5,116 nucleotides of DNA from JBAYVY01 sp041674345 (lineage in GTDB: Bacteria > Planctomycetota > Phycisphaerae > Phycisphaerales > Zrk34): NCBI GenBank assembly GCA_041674345.1, contig JBAYVY010000270.1:1-5116 (forward strand), written 5' to 3'. The stretch's first letter is position 1; every line of letters starts with the position of its first letter. Both the position numbers and the translations under genes were made by a program. The notes beneath the pieces were generated by a model that did not search any database, was not told the DNA's origin, and was given only the letters and a program-made list of their open reading frames with translations. Shown here in pieces: positions 1 to 5,116 of this stretch.

Positions 1-107
1 AGGGACGGAGGGACGGAGGGACGGAGGGACGGAGGGACGGAGGGACGGAGGGACGGAGGGACGGAGGGACGGAGGGACGGAGGGACGGAGGGACGGAGGG
101 ACGGAGG
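1..107. repeat. 8-bp G-rich tandem array (AGGGACGG x13)
   Basis: Thirteen exact copies of AGGGACGG run from base 1 to 104, followed by a partial AGG. The array is cut by the window edge, so its true copy number is unknown. Because 8 is not a multiple of 3, reading it through gives a 24-base, 8-residue period (RDGGTEGR), a peptide pattern I regard as spurious and not a protein. Every unit has a GGG run separated from the next by 5 bases, which fits the canonical G-quadruplex pattern G3N1-7 on the plus strand. The array ends abruptly at AATTTTATACA (108-118). Bases 108-204, between the array and the toxin stop codon, hold a short GCGATGT duplication (about 131-144) and no gene or convincing terminator. 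Confidence 0.97.
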
Positions 108-204
108 AATTTTATACAAGACGCGCTGCGATGTGCGATGTGATCGGTGTGGTATGGATGAATCCGACATTGGACCAGGTCAATCTTGTTCCGCCGACCG
201 CCGC

Positions 205-603
205 TCACCAGACGGTTCGGACGTGCTGATAATCTCGGATGAGGCGGTCTTTGGAGATGATCGTCGCGTTCTCCTCCCTTGCTGTGGCCACGATGATCTG
301 ATCCGCGGGATCGGTATGAAACGGCTGGGGCAAAACGGTGGATCGGTAGGCAATGGTGGGCGTCAGGGGTACAAGTCGAAGTTTCGGCAGTAACAGGGCC
401 TGCGACAGCCATTCCGCCGGATCACAAGAAATACCGATACGTTCTTTTTCAAGTAGTTTGCAGAACTCCCAGGGCGAAATGGCGGATAGCAGTATCTCCG
501 AATACCGATCCGTGTTCGTGATGGCCGCGCGCGTCTTTTGTGACAGCTTTTGGGGAGCCACGTTCCACCAGATCCACACATGCGTGTCCAGAAGGTACTT
601 CAT
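205..603 (-). CDS. VapC-like PIN-domain toxin of a type II toxin-antitoxin pair
   Basis: This 132-residue protein is a PIN-domain ribonuclease, the toxin half of a type II toxin-antitoxin module. The family cuts RNA, often tRNA or rRNA, using a cluster of acidic residues that bind Mg2+ or Mn2+. Visible motifs are the N-terminal LLDTHVWIWW with D6, the central SPWEF with E46, the FHTDPADQIIVATA block with D98 and D101, and D119 in IISKDRL. The acidic set is therefore intact and the length is normal for the family. I start it at ATG 603, where the ATG overlaps the TGA of the antitoxin (ATGA, 600-603). An in-frame start 15 bases further upstream would add MGCVR, but family proteins begin at the MKYLLDTH-type strand. 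No separate Shine-Dalgarno is evident, so translation is probably coupled to the antitoxin. The target RNA cannot be read from the sequence. Family call is firm, activity is inferred. Confidence 0.93.
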   Translation of the reverse strand: MKYLLDTHVWIWWNVAPQKLSQKTRAAITNTDRYSEILLSAISPWEFCKLLEKERIGISCDPAEWLSQALLLPKLRLVPLTPTIAYRSTVLPQPFHTDPADQIIVATAREENATIISKDRLIRDYQHVRTVW

Positions 604-827
604 CCGCACGCATCCCACATCTGTTGCCCCAGAGGGGAGACAACGTCCTTTTCAAACACGAGCGTTTCCGCCAGTTGCCCCGCGGTTGGTTTCGTCCCGG
701 TGTACGGGATGATTTCCGCGAGGGGTTTGCCTCGTTTCGTGACCAAGACCTTTTCTCTGCGCGCCGCGACCTCGCCAAGCACTCGCAGCGCGTGGGCCTT
801 GAAGTCCGTGATCGCCATTGTCTTCAT
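600..827 (-). CDS. Phd/YefM-family antitoxin (partner of the PIN toxin)
   Basis: This 75-residue protein is the antitoxin and probable autorepressor of the module. The N-terminal part (about residues 4-42, MAITDFKAHALRVLGEV then KVLVTKRGKPLAEIIPY) is the Phd/YefM DNA-binding fold. The C-terminal part (about 43-75) would be the less ordered toxin-binding tail, ending in a VSPLGQQMWDACG stretch like those seen in prevent-host-death antitoxins. Three starts are possible: TTG 833, ATG 827 and ATG 818. I choose ATG 827 because GGAGG at 837-841 lies 9 bases upstream of it, but only 3 from the TTG. The gene overlaps the toxin by 4 bases, the usual antitoxin-first order. By family precedent the protein binds its own promoter and the toxin-antitoxin complex represses more tightly. 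The toxin family (PIN) combined with a Phd-type antitoxin is a common pairing. Confidence 0.92.
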   Translation of the reverse strand: MKTMAITDFKAHALRVLGEVAARREKVLVTKRGKPLAEIIPYTGTKPTAGQLAETLVFEKDVVSPLGQQMWDACG

Positions 828-836
828 GCTCAAAGA

Positions 837-841
837 CCTCC
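837..841 (-). promoter_or_regulatory. Shine-Dalgarno GGAGG of the antitoxin gene
   Basis: GGAGG on the minus strand, 9 bases before ATG 827. It decides the start against TTG 833, which would be only 3 bases away. It serves the whole two-gene module, as the toxin has no clear site of its own. Confidence 0.8.
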
Positions 842-857
842 ATGATTGAACAATACC

Positions 858-886
858 ATACTAGTCATTCAAAATAGTCAGGTCAA
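858..886 (-). promoter_or_regulatory. sigma70-like promoter of the toxin-antitoxin operon
   Basis: On the minus strand a -35 box TTGACC (886-881) and a -10 box TAGTAT (863-858) are separated by exactly 17 bases. Transcription would start near 851, about 24 bases before the antitoxin ATG, giving a short leader that contains the GGAGG. The palindrome ACTAGT overlaps the -10, and TTGAA (872-868) faces TTCAA (850-846) about two helical turns away. Both are possible operator half-sites for the antitoxin. The operator part is speculative. Confidence 0.6.
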
Positions 887-944
887 ACGAAAGCGTCACC
901 GCTCCCGTTCAGCGGCGGGGCAGCCGCATTCTCGTTTTTTGATT

Positions 945-1097
945 AACCGCGGGCGCAGAGACGCAGAGGAAGAATGGAACCACAGATGAGCGCGGATAGA
1001 CACCGATAGATTCGATTTTTGATTTCCGATCTGTGTTCATCCGTGTTCATCCGTGGTTTCAAATTCTTGTTTTCACTGTGTCTCTGCGTCTGCGGTT
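945..1097. repeat. 153-bp imperfect inverted repeat (GCAGAGACGCAGAG / CACAGATGAACACGG family)
   Basis: The left arm begins AACCGC (945-950) and the right arm ends GCGGTT (1092-1097). Outer blocks (945-968 against the complement of the right end) match at about 20 of 24 positions. Inner blocks starting AACCAC (left 979, right complement from 1056) match at about 24 of 30. The centre near 1010-1030 is AT-rich. Most differences between the arms are G/A transitions. Families of this type, translating as RMNTDEHR..., are scattered between genes in many large environmental bacterial genomes and look like non-autonomous or structural repeats. I see no target-site duplication and no coding capacity. 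Confidence 0.85.
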
Positions 1098-1166
1098 CAT
1101 TCCTGTCCGCTTTCCGTCCGAGCGGCGGAGAATGCGATTGCCCTGTGGTCGCGAGCAACGCGAATG

Positions 1167-1196
1167 AAAAAGCCGCGATCGAGTTTGATCGCGGCT
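1167..1196 (-). terminator. Intrinsic terminator downstream of pnp
   Basis: On the minus strand a perfect 10-bp stem, AGCCGCGATC (1171-1180) with GATCGCGGCT (1187-1196), encloses a 6-base loop and is followed by a run of five Ts (1171-1167). It lies about 77 bases past the pnp stop codon. The U-tract is short, but the stem is perfect and GC-rich. It separates the rpsO-pnp transcript from the toxin-antitoxin module. Confidence 0.8.
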
Positions 1197-1233
1197 GGTG
1201 GAATTGCGGAGATTTTGAAGATCGCCAAGCCGT

Positions 1234-1264
1234 CCCCGGAAGGTTGTGCGACGCATTTCCGGGG
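1234..1264 (-). other. Hairpin in the pnp 3' untranslated region
   Basis: CCCCGGAA (1234-1241) and TTCCGGGG (1257-1264) form a perfect 8-bp stem around a 15-base loop that is itself partly palindromic (TGCGACGCA). It begins 9 bases after the pnp stop codon and has no U-tract, so it is better read as an mRNA 3'-end stabilising hairpin, or half of a two-hairpin terminator, than as a terminator alone. Confidence 0.5.
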
Positions 1265-1272
1265 GCCGGGGG

Positions 1273-3420
1273 TTACTTGGTCGCACCTTCGGTTTGCGCG
1301 GCGGCTTCTTCCTTCATCACGGCTTTGCGGCTGAGTTTCAAGCGGCCCTGTTCGTCGATGCTGACGACTTTGACCTTCACGATGTCGCCGAGTTTCACCA
1401 CATCGCCGACGTTTTTGACGAAACCATCGGCCAGTTCCGAGATGTGGCACAGGCCGTCCTGTCCGGGTATGACTTCGACGAAGGCGCCGAAGTCTTTGAT
1501 GGTCGTCACCTTGCCGGTGTAGATTTTGCCGACCTTGACTTCCTGCGTGAGCTTTTCGATCTCAGTGATCGCGGCTTCGGCCTTTCCGCCGCCGACCGCC
1601 GAGACCATGACGGTTCCGTCTTCTTCGACCTCGATGGTGGCGCCGGTCATTTCCTGAATGCCGCGAATGGTCTTGCCGCCGGGGCCGATCAGTTTGCCGA
1701 TCTTTTCCGGGTCGATCTTGATGGTCAGCAGGCGCGGCGCAAAAACGCTGATGGAACCGCGCGGGGCGGGAATCGCTTCTTCGATTTTGGCGATCAGTTG
1801 CAGGCGGGCGGTCCTGGCCTGTGCGAAGGTTCGCTTGCACAGGTCGAGCGTCACGCCGCGCGTTTTGAGGTCGAGCTGGATGCCGGTGATGCCCTTTCTG
1901 GTCCCGGCGACTTTGAAGTCCATATCGCCGAAGTGATCTTCTTCGCCGAGAATGTCGGTCAGCAGCATCTGCTTGCCGTCCTCTTCGACCAGACCGATGG
2001 AGATGCCTGCGACGGTGTTGGCGATGGGCACGCCGGCGTCCATGAGCGCCAGGCACCCGCCGCACACGCTGGCCATCGAACTCGATCCGTTGGATTCGAG
2101 AATCTCGCTGACCAGACGAATGGTGTAGGGGAACTTTTCAACCGCGGGCAACACGCCGGCCAGCGATCGCTCGGCCAGTGCGCCGTGACCGATTTCACGT
2201 CGGCTGGGGCCGACGACGCGCTTGGCCTCGCCGGTGCAGAAAGGCGGGAAATTGTAGTGCAGCATGAACTTCTGCGAATACTCCTCGGCCAGGCCATCGA
2301 CGATCTGTTCGTCCTTGCCGACGCCGAGCGTGCAGGACACCAACGCCTGCGTTTCGCCGCGGGTGAAGACGCCCGAACCGTGGGCACGCTTCAGCACGCC
2401 CAACTCAATGCCGATCTGACGAATCTCGTCGCCCTTGCGACCGTCGGTGCGGCGGCCTTCGAGGATGATCCGGCGGGTGACGGCTTCCTCGATCGCGTCA
2501 AAGCAACTCTTCACCAGCTTGCGTTTATCAAGGATCGCCTTGTATTTGGCGAAGCTGACCTCGGCCCCCTCGGCGGGAACCGCGGCCACCTCATCCAGAT
2601 AATCGCTGTAAACCTTCGCCACCGCTTCCTGACGCGCCAGTTTGCCTTCGGTGCGTTTGGCGGCGGTGAGTTTCGGCGTGATCGCGGCGCTGACCTGTTT
2701 GAACAGTTCATCGCTCGCCACGTGCAGTTCGGCTTTCTTTTCCTTGCCGGCCTTGGCGACCAGTTCGTCGATCATGTCGAGAATGGTCTGAATGTGCTTG
2801 TGGCCGAACTCCATCGCGGCCAGCACGTCTTCTTCCGACACTTCACGCGAGCCGACTTCGATCATATTGATGCCGTCGCGGTGGCCGGACAGCACCAGTT
2901 CGATGTCGGAGTATTCGAGTTGCGCGATGGTGGGATTGATGACCCACTGGCCCTCGACCCGGGCGACGCGGACGGTGGCGATCGGGCCGTTGTGGGGGAT
3001 GCTGCTGATGGCGACGGCGGCGGCGGCGGCGACACCGGCCAGCACGTCGGAGTCATTCTGTCCGTCGGCCGATTCGACCCAGCATTGGACCAGCACTTCG
3101 TCGAGCAGTCCTTTGGGGAACAGCGGGCGAAGGGGGCGGTCGATCAGCCGCATGGTGAGAATTTCTTTCTGATTGGGCGCGCCTTCGCGTTTGCGGAACC
3201 CGCCGGGGAACTTGCCGGCGGCGCTGGTGCGTTCGCGGTAGTCGATCTGAAGCGGGAAGAAGTCGATGCCTTCACGGGGCGCGCCGCGCACGACGGCGGC
3301 CAGCACACTGGTATCGGCGTAAGAAGCGAAGATGGAGGCGTCGGCCTGCTTGGCCCACTTGCCGGTTTCGAGACGGAGGACGCGCCCCCCGATCTCACGT
3401 TCCACAACAATATGCGACAT
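1273..3420 (-). CDS. pnp: Polyribonucleotide nucleotidyltransferase (PNPase)
   Basis: PNPase degrades RNA 3'->5' by phosphorolysis, releasing nucleoside diphosphates, and can run in reverse to add tails. It is a cytosolic trimer and usually part of the RNA-degradation machinery. The protein is 715 residues, the usual length. Domains in order are RNase PH-like 1 (about 3-145, with FFPLQIDYRE and RLIDRPLRPLFP), a helical linker (about 150-320), the catalytic RNase PH-like 2 (about 322-555, with RAHGSGVFTRGETQAL, RREIGHGALAERSL and LGEEDHFGDMDFKVAGT), KH (about 565-610, GPGG loop 579-582) and S1 (about 629-699), then a short tail. D495, D501 and K503 correspond to E. coli D486, D492 and K494, so the active site is intact. 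I start at ATG 3420 (MSHIVVEREIGG) because AGGAA lies 8 bases upstream. An in-frame ATG at 3540 would add 40 residues of poor composition. It follows rpsO on the same strand after 304 bases. Confidence 0.98.
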   Translation of the reverse strand: MSHIVVEREIGGRVLRLETGKWAKQADASIFASYADTSVLAAVVRGAPREGIDFFPLQIDYRERTSAAGKFPGGFRKREGAPNQKEILTMRLIDRPLRPLFPKGLLDEVLVQCWVESADGQNDSDVLAGVAAAAAVAISSIPHNGPIATVRVARVEGQWVINPTIAQLEYSDIELVLSGHRDGINMIEVGSREVSEEDVLAAMEFGHKHIQTILDMIDELVAKAGKEKKAELHVASDELFKQVSAAITPKLTAAKRTEGKLARQEAVAKVYSDYLDEVAAVPAEGAEVSFAKYKAILDKRKLVKSCFDAIEEAVTRRIILEGRRTDGRKGDEIRQIGIELGVLKRAHGSGVFTRGETQALVSCTLGVGKDEQIVDGLAEEYSQKFMLHYNFPPFCTGEAKRVVGPSRREIGHGALAERSLAGVLPAVEKFPYTIRLVSEILESNGSSSMASVCGGCLALMDAGVPIANTVAGISIGLVEEDGKQMLLTDILGEEDHFGDMDFKVAGTRKGITGIQLDLKTRGVTLDLCKRTFAQARTARLQLIAKIEEAIPAPRGSISVFAPRLLTIKIDPEKIGKLIGPGGKTIRGIQEMTGATIEVEEDGTVMVSAVGGGKAEAAITEIEKLTQEVKVGKIYTGKVTTIKDFGAFVEVIPGQDGLCHISELADGFVKNVGDVVKLGDIVKVKVVSIDEQGRLKLSRKAVMKEEAAAQTEGATK

Positions 3421-3428
3421 GTCAACTG

Positions 3429-3433
3429 TTCCT
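3429..3433 (-). promoter_or_regulatory. Shine-Dalgarno AGGAA of pnp
   Basis: AGGAA on the minus strand, 8 bases before ATG 3420. It fixes the start at MSHIVV and not at the in-frame ATG 3540. A GC hairpin CGCGGC/GCCGCG (3450-3464) sits just upstream of it in the mRNA. Confidence 0.65.
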
Positions 3434-3553
3434 GTGACCCGCCGGGTGACGCGGCCCGGCCGCGCACGAAAACGGGTTTTGGTTGTGACCGGCTTGGATG
3501 ACGGAAATCGACGGAAGTTGAGGGGGACAGTTGGCGGCAAGCCGCGGGTTGGG

Positions 3554-3654
3554 TTTTCGATTTACGATTTTCGATTTACGATTTGGATGCGACCCACCGG
3601 CGGACCGGCGACTGCATGCCTTCAAATCGAAAAACATAAATCACAAATCGAAAA
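3554..3654. repeat. AT-rich inverted repeat (TTTTCGATTTACGATTT family)
   Basis: The left arm contains a 14-bp near-tandem duplication (TTTTCGATTTACGA, 3554-3581). The right arm (3623-3654) is its imperfect complement. TTTTCGATTT (3554-3563) pairs perfectly with AAATCGAAAA (3645-3654), and after a 2x2 mismatch GATTT (3566-3570) pairs with AAATC (3638-3642). Further GATTT/AAATC blocks lie inward, around a GC-rich loop near 3587-3620. Translations give the NRKSKIVNRK or YDFRFTI peptides familiar from spurious hypothetical proteins in large environmental genomes. It is an intergenic repeat unit and not a gene. Confidence 0.85.
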
Positions 3655-3724
3655 TTCTTCCGGGGGCTTGACGCCTACTGCCTCCCGATTCCGCCGACGC
3701 TGTTGTTCGCCGGTCGGTGATTCT

Positions 3725-3994
3725 TTACTTGCGAAGGCCCAGGCGGCCGATGATTTCCAGATACTTCGTGCGTTCGGTGCGCTGAAGGTACCGCAGCAGG
3801 CGGTTACGCCGACCGACCATCAGCACCAGCCCCCGGCGGCAGTGGTGATCGGCTTTGTGCGTTTTCAGGTGTTCGGTCAGCTCGTTGATTCGGCTGGTGA
3901 GCAGCGCGATCTGCACCTCGCTCGAACCCGAATCCGTTTCCGAACGCTGGTAGTCCTTGATGACTTGCTTCTTGATCGCTGTTGCCAGAACCAT
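3725..3994 (-). CDS. rpsO: 30S ribosomal protein S15
   Basis: S15 is a primary 16S rRNA-binding protein that nucleates assembly of the 30S platform and, in several bacteria, represses its own mRNA. The 89-residue product has the normal length and the family's four-helix pattern. Diagnostic stretches are DTGS-like DSGSSEVQIALLTSRI (21-36), HLKTHKADHHCRRGL (42-56) and the C-terminal YLEIIGRLGLRK. H42 and D49 match the E. coli rRNA contacts H41 and D48, while the residue matching S51 is C52. The start ATG 3994 has GGAG 10 bases upstream (4008-4005). It is the first gene of the rpsO-pnp pair and is divergent from the HEAT/TPR gene. Its leader shows competing RNA pairings. Confidence 0.98.
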   Translation of the reverse strand: MVLATAIKKQVIKDYQRSETDSGSSEVQIALLTSRINELTEHLKTHKADHHCRRGLVLMVGRRNRLLRYLQRTERTKYLEIIGRLGLRK

Positions 3995-3996
3995 GC

Positions 3997-4038
3997 GGGG
4001 TCTTCTCCGTCGTGTCTGCGGGGCCTTTAACCGACCCC
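3997..4038 (-). promoter_or_regulatory. Candidate rpsO leader RNA with two competing pairings
   Basis: In the mRNA, GGGGUC (4038-4033) can pair with GGCCCC (4025-4020) across a 7-base loop, giving 6 bp including one U-G pair. It can alternatively pair with GACCCC (4002-3997), giving 6 Watson-Crick bp and closing a loop that holds the Shine-Dalgarno GGAG (4008-4005). The second partner sits 2 bases before the AUG. The two partners share the downstream CCCCGCA sequence, so they compete for one strand. Such a design suits S15 autoregulation, which uses unrelated leader structures in different bacteria. Binding by S15 here is inferred. Confidence 0.45.
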
Positions 4039-4071
4039 AGTGCTGTTCAGTCCGGTGATGTAAAGTCCGTT

Positions 4072-4100
4072 AGTCTAGCCGATGGACACCGGACGGGCAA
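4072..4100 (-). promoter_or_regulatory. Possible sigma70-like promoter of rpsO-pnp
   Basis: On the minus strand TTGCCC (4100-4095) and TAGACT (4077-4072) are 17 bases apart, placing transcription start near 4065 and giving a leader of about 70 bases. A 6-bp dyad, GGACAC (4084-4089) with GTGTCC (4101-4106), brackets the -35 box and could be an operator or chance. Each box matches consensus only partly. Confidence 0.4.
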
Positions 4101-4120
4101 GTGTCCTGTCTCAATAGTGT

Positions 4121-4240
4121 AGGAACTCAGGTTGTGGGAACTCGGGTGTAGGAAGTCGGGAAGAAAGTCGGAAGGCGGAAGTGGGAAGTCGGAAAAATTT
4201 TATACACGGCTCTTTACTTCCCACTTCCCACTTCCCACTT
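4121..4240. repeat. Purine-tract / pyrimidine-tract inverted repeat (GGAAGTGGGAAGT family)
   Basis: A degenerate purine-rich array (4121-4194, units resembling GGAAGTCGG) ends in an arm, 4177-4194, that pairs with the pyrimidine arm 4218-4235 at 17 of 18 positions. The right side is a clean 7-bp tandem of CTTCCCA. The 23-base loop contains AATTTTATACA (4196-4206), also found right after the tandem array at the left window edge. One translation (VGSGKWEVKS) is another peptide typical of spurious annotations. It is not coding. Confidence 0.8.
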
Positions 4241-4279
4241 TCCCCCCCCCCGCTGGACAGCGGGCATTAACGCGCCTAA

Positions 4280-4314
4280 TGTTTGATGTTTCAAACAATT
4301 CGCATTGATGCGAA
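4280..4314. other. Twin small hairpins upstream of the HEAT/TPR gene
   Basis: TGTTTGA/TCAAACA (4280-4286, 4291-4297; 4-base loop) is followed after one base by TTCGCA/TGCGAA (4299-4304, 4309-4314; loop TTGA). Both stems are perfect. They lie 50-85 bases before the plus-strand start codon. They could be protein-binding dyads or leader structures. No known motif is recognised. Confidence 0.5.
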
Positions 4315-4351
4315 CTTTCGGGGAAGCTTCCGGGGTCAACTTCCGGGGGTT

Positions 4352-4357
4352 GAAGGA
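4352..4357 (+). promoter_or_regulatory. Shine-Dalgarno GAAGGA of the HEAT/TPR gene
   Basis: GAAGGA ends 8 bases before ATG 4366 but only 5 before the in-frame GTG 4363. The spacing favours the ATG, though GTG would add just one residue. Confidence 0.65.
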
Positions 4358-4365
4358 CGTTCGTG

Positions 4366-5031
4366 ATGCAGCCCAAGCCGATTGACAGCCATCTATTCAT
4401 CAGTACGGTCATGCCCGCGCTGGAAAGCCGCGACGCCGACGAACTGGCGAGAATCGTCAAAAGCCGTTGGACCAAAGACCAACTGTGCGAACTGCTGACC
4501 CACGGCTCGCCCGACGCCCGCAAAGTCGTCTGCCTCACGCTCGGTCTGGTCGGCTGCAAAGAATGCACGACGTGTCTGGTTTGCGCCTTGCAGGACGCCG
4601 ATCCGGTCGTCAATGAACTGGCGGAACATGCGTTGTGGTCGATCTGGTTTCGTTGCGGCAAGTGCTGCGCGATGAGTTCGTTCAAACGCGGCCTCGATGC
4701 CCTCGAGCATCACGACTACCCGCAAGCCGTCGAACATCTGACCGAGGCGACGATCCTCGATGACACCTTCGCCGAGGCGTACAACCAGCGGGCGATCGCG
4801 CACTACATGATGGAACACTGGTGCAACTGTCTGGCCGATTGCCGGCAGGCCGTGCATCGCGTGCCCGTGCATTTCGGCGCGTGGGCCGGCATGGGCCACT
4901 GTCACGCGCAGCGCGGCGAACTGGCCGACGCCGCCCACTGCTACCGCCAAACCCTCAGCATCAACCCCAAGATGCACGACATCGCCGCCGCGCTGCGCAA
5001 GATCGAACAAAAACTCCACGTCCCGGCCTGA
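4366..5031 (+). CDS. Cysteine-rich HEAT-repeat + TPR protein, function unknown
   Basis: The 221-residue product has no signal peptide or membrane segment and is probably cytosolic. Residues about 25-100 look like HEAT-type helical repeats (SPDARKVVCLTLGLVG, then LQDADPVVNELAEHALWSIWFR). Residues about 105-205 form three TPR units (from SFKRGLDALEHHDYPQAVEHL, AYNQRAIAHYMMEHW and AWAGMGHCHAQRGELADAAHCY to LSINP). Both folds are protein-protein scaffolds. Proteins with this layout are, as I recall, frequent in Planctomycetota, with no assigned role. Unusual here are 14 cysteines (6%): C64, C67, C70 and C73 form CX2CX2CX2C, C97, C100 and C101 sit at the domain junction, and C153, C155 and C159 lie in the second TPR. 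It also has about 15 histidines. Metal or redox binding is possible but unproven. Start ATG 4366 is chosen from the GAAGGA spacing. It stands alone, divergent from rpsO. Confidence 0.9.
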   Translation: MQPKPIDSHLFISTVMPALESRDADELARIVKSRWTKDQLCELLTHGSPDARKVVCLTLGLVGCKECTTCLVCALQDADPVVNELAEHALWSIWFRCGKCCAMSSFKRGLDALEHHDYPQAVEHLTEATILDDTFAEAYNQRAIAHYMMEHWCNCLADCRQAVHRVPVHFGAWAGMGHCHAQRGELADAAHCYRQTLSINPKMHDIAAALRKIEQKLHVPA

Positions 5032-5116
5032 CGCCGATTCCACACCCCGAACGTCCGAAAATCTTATTTCGTCCAAAATCCTCTAACCAACCCGCAATAC
5101 TGATTTTGCGATGCGG
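5032..5116. other. Downstream tail, nothing identified
   Basis: Eighty-five AT-richer bases follow the HEAT/TPR stop codon. Apart from a weak CGCAA/TTGCG pairing (5093-5097 with 5106-5110) without a U-tract, I see no terminator, gene or repeat before the window ends. Confidence 0.6.

Larger units (their letters stand above)
842..1272. other. Intergenic region between the toxin-antitoxin module and pnp
   Basis: These 431 bases hold no believable gene. From left to right there are the toxin-antitoxin promoter (858-886), a small GC hairpin followed by T6 on the plus strand (912-940), the 153-bp inverted repeat (945-1097), a small TCGCG/CGCGA hairpin (1149-1163), the intrinsic terminator of pnp (1167-1196) and a further 8-bp hairpin (1234-1264). 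Short open frames through the inverted repeat encode the RMNTDEHR-type peptide that recurs in over-called annotations, so I do not call them. Confidence 0.75.
3421..3724 (-). other. rpsO-pnp intergenic spacer
   Basis: This 304-base spacer has no gene. In mRNA order after the rpsO stop codon it holds a bulged hairpin (3661-3687, CGGGAGGC with GCCCCCG) followed at a distance by U4, which may be a weak attenuator. Next come the long AT-rich inverted repeat (3554-3654), a short GCGGC/GCCGC hairpin (3534-3545), and a strong GC hairpin with a triloop (3450-3464) ahead of the pnp ribosome-binding site. I find no convincing internal promoter, so pnp is probably read through from rpsO. In E. coli the equivalent spacer holds an RNase III-cut hairpin through which PNPase represses itself. 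A similar role here is inference. Confidence 0.6.
3995..4365. other. Divergent intergenic region between rpsO and the HEAT/TPR gene
   Basis: The 371 bases hold no gene. Nearest rpsO are its leader (3997-4038) and possible promoter (4072-4100). The middle is a degenerate GGAAGTCGG-like purine tract that turns into an inverted repeat (4121-4240), then a run of ten Cs (4242-4251) merging into a CCCGCT/AGCGGG hairpin (4249-4264). Nearest the plus-strand gene are two small hairpins (4280-4314), the 10-bp palindrome GGAAGCTTCC (4322-4331) and a Shine-Dalgarno (4352-4357). I could not find a convincing promoter for the plus-strand gene. Confidence 0.65.

Overview
The window is bacterial, of moderately high GC. 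It probably comes from a large-genome environmental lineage, with Planctomycetota or a PVC relative as my best guess. The guess rests on a planctomycete-like PNPase N-terminus, a HEAT+TPR protein of a type I associate with that phylum, and several intergenic inverted-repeat families typical of such genomes. No rRNA or other marker is present to settle it.

Layout from left to right. Positions 1-107 are a 13-copy tandem array of an 8-bp G-rich unit that runs off the left edge. A minus-strand type II toxin-antitoxin pair follows: a Phd/YefM-type antitoxin (600-827) overlapping by 4 bases a VapC-like PIN-domain toxin (205-603), with its own sigma70-like promoter (858-886) and Shine-Dalgarno. The gap 842-1272 holds a 153-bp imperfect inverted repeat (945-1097) and the 3' end of the next transcript, including a good intrinsic terminator (1167-1196). 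The core is the minus-strand rpsO (3725-3994) -> pnp (1273-3420) pair, ribosomal protein S15 and polynucleotide phosphorylase, a classical bacterial gene order. A 304-base spacer between them carries a second AT-rich inverted repeat. A 371-base divergent region (3995-4365) carries the rpsO leader and putative promoter, a third (purine/pyrimidine) inverted repeat, a C10 run and twin small hairpins. Last, on the plus strand, is a cysteine-rich HEAT+TPR protein (4366-5031), followed by 85 bases with nothing I can call.

Functionally, S15 and PNPase link translation and RNA turnover. In E. coli both members of this pair are autoregulated post-transcriptionally, and this window has candidate RNA structures at both corresponding places: alternative pairings in the rpsO leader and a long hairpin ahead of pnp. 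The toxin-antitoxin pair is an independent unit beyond the pnp terminator. I see no complete undescribed system. The best leads are the rpsO leader switch, the repeat families that occupy all three large gaps, an 11-base sequence shared by two of the repeat tracts, and the CX2CX2CX2C motif in the HEAT/TPR protein.
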